Below, piece by piece: positions 55,335 through 64,000 of a stretch of 64,000 nucleotides of DNA. Source of the DNA: Bidens hawaiensis (lineage: Eukaryota > Streptophyta > Magnoliopsida > Asterales > Asteraceae); contig JAIQDT010002839.1 in the NCBI GenBank assembly GCA_021521415.1, positions 186,001 to 250,000 of the forward strand, in the 5' to 3' direction. Below the pieces are notes generated by a model. That model was given only the letters and a program-made list of their open reading frames with translations, did not search any database and was not told the origin of the DNA. The position numbers and the translations under genes were made by a program. Numbering within the stretch: the stretch's first letter is position 1; every line of letters begins with the position of its first letter.

Positions 55335-56142
55335 AGTATGTATGAACCAAATGATCTTACAAGCAGGTAAGTATTTATACTTTGACATTTCAACGTGTAA
55401 GTTATACGGAGAGGATACGGTATGAAGATTTAACAATGAAGTGAATATACCGTATATGTTGTAATGGTACTTATGCGGCGCATACCACCAGAAAGATAGA
55501 GGGACAAATGAACATAAAGACCAAGAAACCTATTTATAGGCTAGCTTGGGAACTTATGTGGCGCACATGTTATGAGGCGCATAACTTATGTGCCACATAA
55601 GTTGCTTTGTGTCAGGCATTAACGTACAATTCATTCCTAATTCACATGCTATCTTGACCTAACAACACAAGACCTAAGTACTAGACATTTCATGCTCTTA
55701 CAGACTCTCCCTTGGATAGTACTTGTCTTGTGGCATCTAAGCAAACAGGCATTTTGTGGATCTGATATTGTTACAGCTTATGTCTCAAGGTGTGGAATAC
55801 AATGAGAATTAACATCACAAGTAACTTTAAGCACATACTTCATTGATAATATCAAATGATTACAAGATTTGTTTAGGAACTTTCTCTCTCTAACCTCTCT
55901 CTCTAGCATATGACCTGAATGACCAAAAGTCTAACTAATCACGCATATGTCTCCTATTTATAGGAAACACATGAAATCTCACTTGGGGCATATATCTTAT
56001 ACGGCGCATATGTTATGCACCGCATAACATATGCGGTCCCTAAGGACTTATGCGCTATCACACACACAAACATATATATATGACATTTAAAGCCCTATAC
56101 GAGCAAAACTAAGACCCTAGCAATAGACATGATGCTCTTACA
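55335..56142 (-). mobile_element. Old copia-type LTR pair with a 66-bp internal region
   Basis: Minus orientation. The right LTR, 55769-56142, starts (minus) TGTAAGAGCATCATGTCTA and ends GCTGTAACA. The left LTR, 55335-55702, starts TGTAAGAGCATGAAATGTCTA and is truncated by element 1. Both have CCTATAAATAGG-type TATA regions and GCGCATA palindromes. The 66 bp between (55703-55768) hold a polypurine tract-like CCAAGGGAGAGTC at one end and a PBS-like ATATCAGATCC at the other, so almost all internal sequence is gone. Either a TRIM-like element or a large internal deletion. The two LTRs are clearly diverged, so it is old. Confidence 0.6.
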
Positions 56143-56348
56143 AATATGATTATTGATTATTTTAACTGTAGTTAGTTTACGAACGGGTGTTAAAAATGAT
56201 AGTATAATAGTGAATAGCTAATATAAATTCATGGCCAACTAATATAAATTCATAGCCAACGTGCTAAAAACAATACAACCAAGACTTGGAAGAATTCGTG
56301 TGTGTGTGTGTATACGATGTTGGAATAAAATATTTTTATTTAGTTTAT
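56143..56348. other. Flanking sequence of LTR-B
   Basis: Short intergenic stretch with a near-duplicate ATATAAATTCATGGCCAAC / ATATAAATTCATAGCCAAC (about 56221-56260), a 23-bp segment (56268-56290) repeated at 59681-59703, and a (GT)n tract. TTTAT (56344-56348) is the left target-site duplication of LTR-B. Confidence 0.7.
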
Positions 56349-59300
56349 TGTGACATTCGTGACAAAACCGGATACACCTTAGTTCTTACAAACTCGAATA
56401 AGCGTTTAACCGTTTATTGCATAACAAGCAAACGAATAACCGAACGGGTCTGGTTATGACCTAGAAATCCTGGGGGGCCATCTATAAGTGTTATACGTTT
56501 AATATAAGCTAAAATATTAGTAATATGGCCTTAGTTCGATAGCAAACAAGTTAAACGAAAACATGCTCGTTTAACTACCAGCTATAGATTTAAACGCGAA
56601 AGATAGTTACAAACCAAGCATTGTATCATCCGTTAAGCCAAAAAAGACTTACCAAACGCTTATTTGAAATGTTTTAAGCGATCCGTGAAAATATTTTTGA
56701 TTTTTACAAACATATAGTATGTTTTTATAATTTTACTCAAAACTAGCCGAAAAACACTCGTTTTCGCTCCGTTTGTCGCACCTGATATACTTTTGTCGTC
56801 AAAAACCGAACCCGAAATAAATTTGGACTCCGAATTTCACGTTCGGGAACGTAAATCGAGAAAAGTGGGCCAAATGGGCCTAAAAGGGGGCCCAACAAGC
56901 CCAGCCCGCCAAACAAGACTTTTTACCCTTGGTTTCCTTTAAATATAAAACAAGTCCAAGATATTTTCTAACATCACTTTCATGAGAATTTTGGACACAA
57001 CCTGCTCTCCATCAAAAACCAGCAAGAAACTCGGTAAAAATGTCATAAATAATCGATTTTCGGCTCGTTTAAATTTGATTAATACCATACAAACATAGTT
57101 TGATTGCCAAAAATCACTCCTAACCATGTAAAAACCCTAAAAATGGTCCATAAACATGTTTTGATCATACACATGGTGAGGAACCTGGTTTGATAGTTTT
57201 TTTTGGGCATAAACACGGATTAAAGGGTTGAAACGGCGTTTTTACGGTTCAAAAGTTTGTTTTTGTGCACTAGCCGAAACCCTAAGTTAAAGGCTGTTCT
57301 ATTGATGAAACTTGCTTGGTTTGTGATATAAGACTTGTATCTAGCCTACATAGAAGCACAAGAGCTTGAAAAGTTGATTAGAAAGGCGGAAACGAACCAA
57401 AGCCGCTAAGGTAATGCCGAAACACTCGCTTACGGGCTGTTTAGGTTAAGGTTTTGATGTGCATATTATTAGGCCTTGAAATTTTTCAGGGACATCAGGG
57501 ACCATGTCATTGATTCCCTGTTCAAATTTTATAATTTTTCGACCATCCGAGAATATTTGGTGAATTTATTACCGAATTGGGACGTTTAATGGGGAAAAAT
57601 AGTTAAAATGCTCCAAAAATTATGAATTTTTTATGGGAACTCAGATTTGATGTATTTTGATCACATATGAATTTTGAGATCATTTGGGGAAGTCTAAAGG
57701 TATTTTGTACATATGCATTTGTGCGAAATTTTATAGCCGAATTTGGGCCGAAAAGAATATTGAACAAGCTTTTTACATTCTGGAATTAATACAGGTTGTT
57801 TTGGGAAATGATTTGAGTATTCAGGAATTTTTGTGAAATTCTTGAAAATTGTTTGAGATAAACGGACGATTTTCAAGCGAAATCTAGCTGATAAAATAAA
57901 TTTTTATAAATTAAAAAATCAATAAATAATTCCAGAAATATTTTTATAAAAATCTACATATTTCAATTGATAAGTGTCTAAATTTTCATAATTTAATGAT
58001 TAACGGTTAATTAATTATGCTAATTTGAAGATTAAACAAATTCAGTTTTTATAAAAACCGGCAAGTTCGCGACTAACGAACCTGCGGGAATATCAAAACA
58101 CCAAGAGTGATCAAAAATCATATTTTTGGATTAATTAAGTAAAAACGAACTTTTCTATGAGAAACCTGGACAATCCGGATAAATTGTGCTCGTTTTTTTC
58201 TTAAATCAAACTGAATAAACGGAAACGGGCCCCGAGGCTAATCCGGTACCCCAGTATGTGATCCTTCTTTATAACTTAATCATTTTATTAACCAATACAT
58301 TTACCCAAGCTTATTTCCCCATAACTGTTTTCTGAACGCGTAAACGAACAACTTGGCCCAGCTGGGAAAACGGGAATCTGAGCCAAGTTCGGTTTTAAGT
58401 ATTAGACATTGAACAACATCACAACATAAGCCTATTGTCACTTTCTGGGTGTTACAACCACGCCCAGACTAGCTATACAGCCCAGCTTAGTATAAAAATT
58501 ATAATAATATTAAAATATTAATATTATTATAATATGGACTATAGGGACTAAGTGATAACAAGGGAAACGAACCCCGAGCTGACCTCGCACTGAGTGCCTA
58601 CAAAACCGTGAGTTTCATGACCCCTCTTTTCAAACTGTTTACAAACCTTTGGGGTGAAAAGCGTGTTTATATACATTATCTACCAGAAAACGGTTCAGGA
58701 TTAGATTATCTGAACATGTATATATGAAAAATCCCTACAACCAAAGTTGAGTATGGCCTATGAGCCAAGTTCTGCTGCAACTTATAAACCAAAGTTGAGT
58801 ATGGCCTACGAGCCAAGTTCTGCTTCAACTTATTAAACGAAATAACTTGATTATGAGATGAGTGTTAAGAAAATATTATGATTATATATGTTGTGGGCGG
58901 AAAGGGGGCCACAGTGATTAGTAATACGTGATAAATACTATATATATGTGTGTGTGTGTATTGTGTGTGTGTGTGTATAATATATATATATACATACATA
59001 CTATGTGTATAGGTATAGGAAATTCTATGTGTAGAAAATAATAATTGTTTATGTGTACAATGTGTAATGTTTGAGTTACGTGAAACCATTATGGTCAGCA
59101 GAGGGACCATAGTGGTGATTTTACGTGGAGCCGTTGTTGGCGGAAAGGGGGCCACAGGGGTTGATTTTATTTGGAAAATAAAGGCACGAAGTACGAATGA
59201 GCAGTCACGATTTTATCGTAGTTTCAAACTCTATCATAAACTTATACACATACATATCAGTATACAAAGACGTAGATATACATATATAAACGTAAATACA

Positions 59301-59673
59301 TATTTTTACATACGCGCGTACATACAAACTATGACTGTGTGGTACGCAGAGCTGATTTCGTTAAACTTATGAAACTCACCAACTATTCGTAGTTGACCTG
59401 TTTTAACATGCTTTTCAGGTAATCAGATATGAGAAGTAATTTCCTGTGCGTTACGTGTCTGACTGATGATTGATGTCGTGGGCATTTGAGTTAGAAGTAA
59501 AGTAATTGAAGAACCGGTTTGATTGTATCACCTAGTTTGTAAAAGAGATTAGAACGATGTAATATATTGTAAATTAGTTAGTAATGTTACTTTATGAACA
59601 ATGTATTTGATACCAGATGTATCTGTTGCATTTCCGTTTTACGCTTTCGCAAATCGCTTAACGGGGTGTGACA
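56349..59673. mobile_element. LTR-B: 3.3-kb solo LTR, same family as LTR-A, inverted
   Basis: On the minus strand it begins TGTCACACCCCG (59673 leftwards) and ends CGAATGTCACA (56349). TTTAT flanks both sides (56344-56348 and 59674-59678). It aligns with LTR-A through its whole length, including the phrase GGGTTATGACCTAGAAATCC (LTR-A sense) near the end and the AT palindrome (58498-58536). Unlike LTR-A it has a 48-bp tandem duplication (58740-58835), (TA)n/(GT)n runs near 58935-58995 and a doubled GGCGGAAAGGGGGCCACA block (about 58896 and 59138). No coding frame. Confidence 0.87.
58740..58835. repeat. 48-bp tandem duplication in LTR-B
   Basis: 58740-58787 and 58788-58835 are direct repeats (ACCAAAGTTGAGTATGGCCT...) with about three differences. 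Confidence 0.88.
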
Positions 59674-59778
59674 TTTATAGAAACAATACAACCAAGACTT
59701 GGAGTATTTGATCATTTACTATTTATAGTAAGTAAAGAAGATAAGGTAGAGGGAAAAAGGAGAATTGGCGAGCAAGAT

Positions 59779-59912
59779 AAGGGTCGGACCCTTGAAACCC
59801 GGTTACCCAACTCGCAAAACCCTTAAATAGACCCGAATATATAATATGGGTCGGGTTAAGGGTATTTAAATTTCACCTTAAAGGGTAAAGGGGTTTCAAG
59901 GGTCCGACCCTT
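59779..59912. mobile_element. Foldback element with perfect 22-bp inverted repeats
   Basis: 59779-59800 and 59891-59912 are exact reverse complements over 22 bp (AAGGGTCGGACCCTTGAAAC...). The inner parts pair again (GACCCG / CGGGTC). Total 134 bp. It is probably a small MITE; a relative with the same AAAGGGT and GGACCC words lies at 60275-60420. Confidence 0.7.
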
Positions 59913-61133
59913 TTTCAAACCCTTAACAATTTTACTAGTTTCTAGATAGATATACATCAGATTCGCGGTTAATCTGAAATTTAAAAGAGATACATATTTC
60001 ATATATGATTAATACGAAATTTCCCAACTACTAAGAAAAATAAAAATAAAGGGTCATACTACTTATTGGAAACATATATATGGGAATCACAGACTTGTTT
60101 TCTACATGTAATTTGTGAATGTGAATATTATTTGCATCAATTGAAATGGTTGATAAACTTTCAAGTTAGACTTTACTATATTATTAAATGAAAGTATAAT
60201 TGTTCTAGGATTCATATATTAAAGTTATGAGATATGCAACTAGTAAATGCAGAAAAATAGATGTGATTACTTCCTTAAAGGGTAAAGGGTTGGACCCTTA
60301 AAACCCTTATTTATACCCGGACCTTTTATTGTTTAGAGGGTAGGGTCTCAGGTCCACGTTTCTTCCTAAAAGGTTAAAGGGTCCGGATAGGATATTAGGT
60401 AAAAGGGTCAGGTCTTACCCTTTGAACAGTCCTATTGGTGAGAAGTGTTTTTCAAAGGTTAATCTATCATGGCCATGCGCATCTTTATTTCATTTGTAAA
60501 AGCCCAATGAGCTTGTTTACATTAAGGACTCGGGCCTAAACATACACGAACTAAACAAAAGCATATAAATTACAAACGTGAATTAAACGAACAAACACAA
60601 AAGACATAAACATATGAAATGGGCTCTACATCTTTATAACTAAAAATATATATAATGTTATATTATGTTATATTATATACCAAAATACTAACCCTAAATA
60701 ATACATTGAGCTAGGCTCCAGATGCATCCAGCATCCAAACACCACAAATAATAGTGGCGCATATCAATATCTCCCGCGTATACCTAGTATTACAGGTTTG
60801 TGTTTGTGTTTGAGAAACAGGTACACGATGATATACATGTTTTGTTTTCGTGTCTTATCGTGTATGTGTATACACGATATGCCAATCCTACTCTAACACA
60901 TGTAATTATAACCAAAAGAAGCAGTGCTCTAGCGTTACCCTAGTAACTTTCTCTACGTCAACGGTTCAAGTATCGTTTGTGACAAAATGTTGTGTGCGAG
61001 CAAGGAGTTTTGCAACAGTGGGCCTCAAGGCGTGGGTTTTCTCTGGATCTGGTGGCGAGCCGGGTCACCATCACTATCAGCGATCTGGGCGTGAATAACC
61101 TTTTGTCAATAGGTGTATCTGGGTAACTGGGTT

Positions 61134-61183
<50 letters not shown>

Positions 61184-61185
<2 letters not shown>

Positions 61186-61522
61186 GAGATTTCAAATGAG
61201 AACCCCTTTGAGTTTTAAGAACTCAAAAGAACTCAGTGTAACGATTTTTTTTTCAATTTTTTTTACACATGTGTAATATATGTATGTCACATACACGTAA
61301 AAAAATTATAGAATTTTTTACACGTCGAGTCAACTTTTTACATATGTGTAATGGACGTAAAAGTTAGTATAACCACTTACATCTTTATTCTCTCTCCTAC
61401 TTTGACTTTTTTGCCAGATTTAATCTCAACCACATATTCCAATCCATTTAATTAAATATGTGGCCTAGAATGAAGTTGTTAAGTTTTTAAAACTCAACAT
61501 ATTTCTTAAAAGATTTCTCCCC
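61184..61522. mobile_element. Inverted-repeat element between TA tracts
   Basis: The left end GGGAGATTTCAAATGAGAAC and the right end (reverse strand) GGGGAGAAATCTTTTAAGAA are diverged inverted copies. Inner arms GAGTTTTAAGAACTCAAAAG and TTGAGTTTTAAAAACTTAAC also match. Both sides are (TA)n. No transposase; superfamily unresolved (MITE or Helitron-like). Confidence 0.5.
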
Positions 61523-62294
61523 TATATATATATATATATATATATATACTAAAAAAACAAATTGTAATTATTTTACAATAAACAGTATTCATAAAATAGT
61601 AACTAGAATAAACCACTTAGTTTATGACAAATGTACAAATGTTTTAGTTTTAAGGTTGATATTAATAAAATATTTGAAGTTTATTCCTTATCCATAGTAA
61701 ATATATTTTAGTATCGAAATTAATTCCATTCATTTTAAAGTTCGATTTTACTATTTTTTTATTTCTACAATAGTTTTAACATATATTATTTTTCTCTTAC
61801 AAATTTCTAAAGACTGTAGTTTCTTAAATTCTGAATACTGTTGCGATGAGTTTATTTTTATTTATGTATAACTATAAGTTTTGTTCGAAACCGATATAGG
61901 TCAAATATAATATATTTTTAACTTTTTTTTGCAACGTAATGATATTCTAAATTTGAATGCAAACGACAATGTTTCTATGTATGCCTTGATATAAATTTAA
62001 TTCAATACCATGCTCACGCAATGCGCGACCAAAAACGTGCCAAATATAATATATTTTTTATTTTATTCATGACAACTTAGTTTTGTTTACTTATGTGTCG
62101 ATATAAATTTATTAAAAACCGAATAATCGTAATACGTAAACAAACTTTATTAATTTATGTTTTATCAACGTCCCCGTCACAACATGTTAACTGATGTGTA
62201 TCAATAGTTCCGCGGGAACGGTTACCGGTTATAATTAAGGGGAGATATAATGTGCGGATGCTATGAGTTTGAGATTAAAAATAAAAAAATGAAA

Positions 62295-62380
62295 AGAATA
62301 TCTGGCTCACAGTGGCCGAAGATACTGTGTCTCCATTCAATTCTTATTTGCCCTTTCTGACGTGGCAAAGATGGCACGTG
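62295..62380 (+). promoter_or_regulatory. Promoter elements: evening-element variant, ABRE-like core and G-box
   Basis: Upstream of the ATG at 62465 lie AGAATATCT (62295-62303, one base off the evening element AAAATATCT), TGACGTGGC (62358-62366) and CACGTG (62375-62380, a G-box). Such elements are expected for a clock-, light- and cold-regulated gene like COR27. The match to a function is inference. Confidence 0.5.
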
Positions 62381-62464
62381 TAAAAGTGACGCCATGTGTC
62401 TCTCCTCCGCCCCTAAATTGGTACTTTCTTTCTTTCTTTCTTTGCACTTTTACCTTCTAAACTA

Positions 62465-63828
62465 ATGGAGTCGCCGTTACCAGATCTCACTGTCACCGAG
62501 TTTAATCCATCCGAAACGGAATCGGACTCGTTTTTATCCGCTGAAGTTAGGTTTCATCCGATCAAGGTAATAATTCAACTCATGCTCTATATATCTTGTA
62601 TTTTGACTCTTAATTGGGGATTTTGATTAGGTAGTAATTAGTATACATGTTATGTCTTATAATTGGTAATTAGGTTAGAAAAGATGGAAATAGTGAGATT
62701 TTGCTGAATTAATAGCTATAAGAACATTAACTGTTGCTTCTATGTAATGAGAAACTGAAAGATTTAGGTTTAAACTAACAAGTTATGATAATTTGTTAAA
62801 CATGTTATCAATAAGTAAATGAGCAAAAGTTTCATTTAGTGTTAGGTAAACAATTGAGTTGCATTTCGTCAAATGAAAAAATGGCCGACTTTAGCTCTTC
62901 TGGTTTTCATGTGCCAATTTGAGACTGCCGTGCAGCAAAATAGGACACTATTTTCATGTTTTGCTAGATGTTGGGTATTAAGATTCTTAAATCACTGACC
63001 GAGTGAGTTCAACTTGCTAAACATGTCACACATTTTCCGCTTCCTAATCTGCTAGATTTGCTTATCCAAGATCATTTGCTAATTGCTACTTCTTTCCTTA
63101 ACCTACAGACACTCTAAATTGTGATAAGATTGGGTGATTCTATGTTCAAATGCTTTTGAGTTTTTACCCTATTATGAACTTTTTTTATATCTGCAAAAGA
63201 GAAAAAAGAAAAATAAATTTTATCTGTGTGTTTGTGTGGAATTTGATGGTTTGCTACCTGTTACGCATATGGGGACCTGGATCTTCAACTTGGCTGAATT
63301 ACAAATATATCTTGGTTTTTTCCTGTGTATATTAGAACTAACCCGCTTCATGCGGATATATATGTGTAATTTGAAACATTTCAATAAAGGTATTTAGGTC
63401 AATATAGTTTCACGTGTATGATGACGTATCAATTCTGTTGTAAAACCCCTAGGAAACATCAAAGGGTTAATGTATTTTACGTTCCTACCTTTTTAAGCTA
63501 TATGAACTACTTGTCATTTCTTAAATAATGCCAATATCGATTTGTGAGTGAGCTGACATCTTGTAACAGATAGCATGGACAAACGAGAAGCATGATCTGT
63601 ATCTTGATCATTTGGAATCATCATTTGTTAAGCAGTTGCACCGGTCTATATTGAAAAAACATTTAAAGCGTGAAGGTAAACAATGCTTTGTGAGAGCAAC
63701 CAAAATGCAGGACTGCACCACTACTATGAGTTTCTGCGCACGGGACAATAATAGTTGTTCCAATGAGGCTGGAATCAGTACAGAGCAGGCTTTTGAACGG
63801 CATGGGAAATCTCTTAATTACTTTGAAG
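62465..63828 (+). CDS. COR27/COR28-like protein, first two exons (gene runs off the window)
   Basis: Exon 1 62465-62566 encodes 34 residues (MESPLPDLTVTEFNPSETES...) and ends AAG|GTAATAATTC. A 1003-bp intron ends TTGTAACAG at 63569. Exon 2 starts 63570 and reads IAWTNEKHDLYLDHLESSFV then KQLHRSILKKHLKREG. It most likely ends at the donor GAAG|GTGATT (63828), because the open frame stops at once after it. The W-T-x-E-K-H-x-L-Y-L-x-x-[ML]-E-x-S-F-V-x-Q-L block is the conserved N-terminal signature I know from COR27 and COR28, plant night-phased clock and cold regulators acting in the nucleus; later exons are outside the window. A CT-rich 5' UTR (62427-62445) and a G-box precede it. The assignment rests on one motif. 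Confidence 0.62.
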
Positions 63829-64000
63829 GTGATTATTAATCTTTCATGTTAAGCGTTTGTGTCCAAAAAGTTTTTATGGGAACACGTGCGGGTAGGGACA
63901 GGAAATCTCTCAGATTTTCTAACGCCTAATTTTCGTGTCTTAAGTATGTTCATGCAGCGCGTATATGGTAGTAACATGTTTTCTTGATTCTCTCTATGAA
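63829..64000 (+). other. Start of intron 2 of the COR27-like gene (inferred)
   Basis: From the donor at 63829 to the window edge no coding continuation is seen. The sequence is AT-rich and intron-like. Confidence 0.5.

Larger units (their letters stand above)
59674..62464. other. Intergenic DNA left of the COR27-like gene
   Basis: AT-rich. It holds two related foldback elements (59779-59912 and about 60275-60420), a (TA)n tract (61139-61183) followed by an inverted-repeat element to about 61522, and a second (TA)n run. A GC-richer patch at 60940-61100 has an open frame but no recognisable protein. The last 150 bp are the promoter and 5' UTR of the next gene. Confidence 0.65.

Noticed and set aside
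60850..61098. 82-codon open frame in a GC-richer patch
   Set aside because: Neither strand gives a recognisable protein; no splice or promoter context.

Overview
The window is nuclear DNA of a flowering plant, almost certainly a eudicot. It is AT-rich, has short spliced plant genes and (TA)n/(GT)n/(CT)n microsatellites, and is dominated by LTR retrotransposons of the Ty1/copia and Ty3/gypsy classes. The element families (Tat-type gypsy with an antisense ORF, SIRE-like copia with a large accessory ORF) remind me of Asteraceae genomes; that is recollection, not proof. I find no rRNA, tRNA, CRISPR or prokaryotic features.

Only two host genes can be supported. One is a DUF1685-family gene with a single intron at 3846-4640. 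The other is the first two exons of a COR27/COR28-like (cold- and clock-regulated) gene that begins at 62465 and runs off the right edge. The flanks (1-8 kb and 59.7-62.4 kb) are AT-rich intergenic DNA with a tRNA-derived SINE, small inverted-repeat elements, and a copia LTR remnant.

The middle (about 9.9-56.1 kb) is a nested stack of transposons whose order can be read from target-site duplications (TSDs). An old copia-type LTR pair (55335-56142) was hit by a minus-strand Tat-type gypsy element, 'element 1' (5' LTR 54755-55334; fragments down to about 9.9 kb; its 3' LTR is missing). Element 1 was hit in its protease by an intact 8.2-kb copia element, 'copia-1' (16293-24539, TSD GATTT). It was hit in its gag by a second, plus-strand Tat-type element, 'element 2' (25425-53401, TSD CACTG/TACTG). 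Element 2 then received two solo LTRs of large-LTR families: 'LTR-A' between protease and RT (28419-43843 including its own insert, TSD GGTAT), and 'LTR-C' inside the antisense ORF (48726-51263, TSD GATGG). LTR-A in turn carries a 12.4-kb SIRE-like copia element, 'element D' (29557-41928, TSD AAGAT). A second copy of the LTR-A family, 'LTR-B', lies in the right flank (56349-59673, TSD TTTAT).

Copia-1 has one uninterrupted 1336-residue polyprotein and LTRs that differ only in the length of an A-run, so it is very young and possibly active. Elements 1 and 2 are broken by stops and frameshifts, but both keep the dual RNase H of the Tat clade and an antisense gene of the 'putative gypsy type transposon' family. 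Element D has LTRs about 99 percent identical and an open 873-residue gag, yet a pol with several stops. It also has two long open accessory frames downstream of pol that look like one roughly 960-residue gene split at a six-G run, with a splice-acceptor-like site just before the start codon.

The strongest unexplained signal is a short motif, GGCGAAGTT, and its sister GGCGAACTT. It forms perfect palindromes in the LTRs and non-coding parts of element D, and recurs in a regularly phased array (32-33 then 20 bp) in the unrelated LTR-C.
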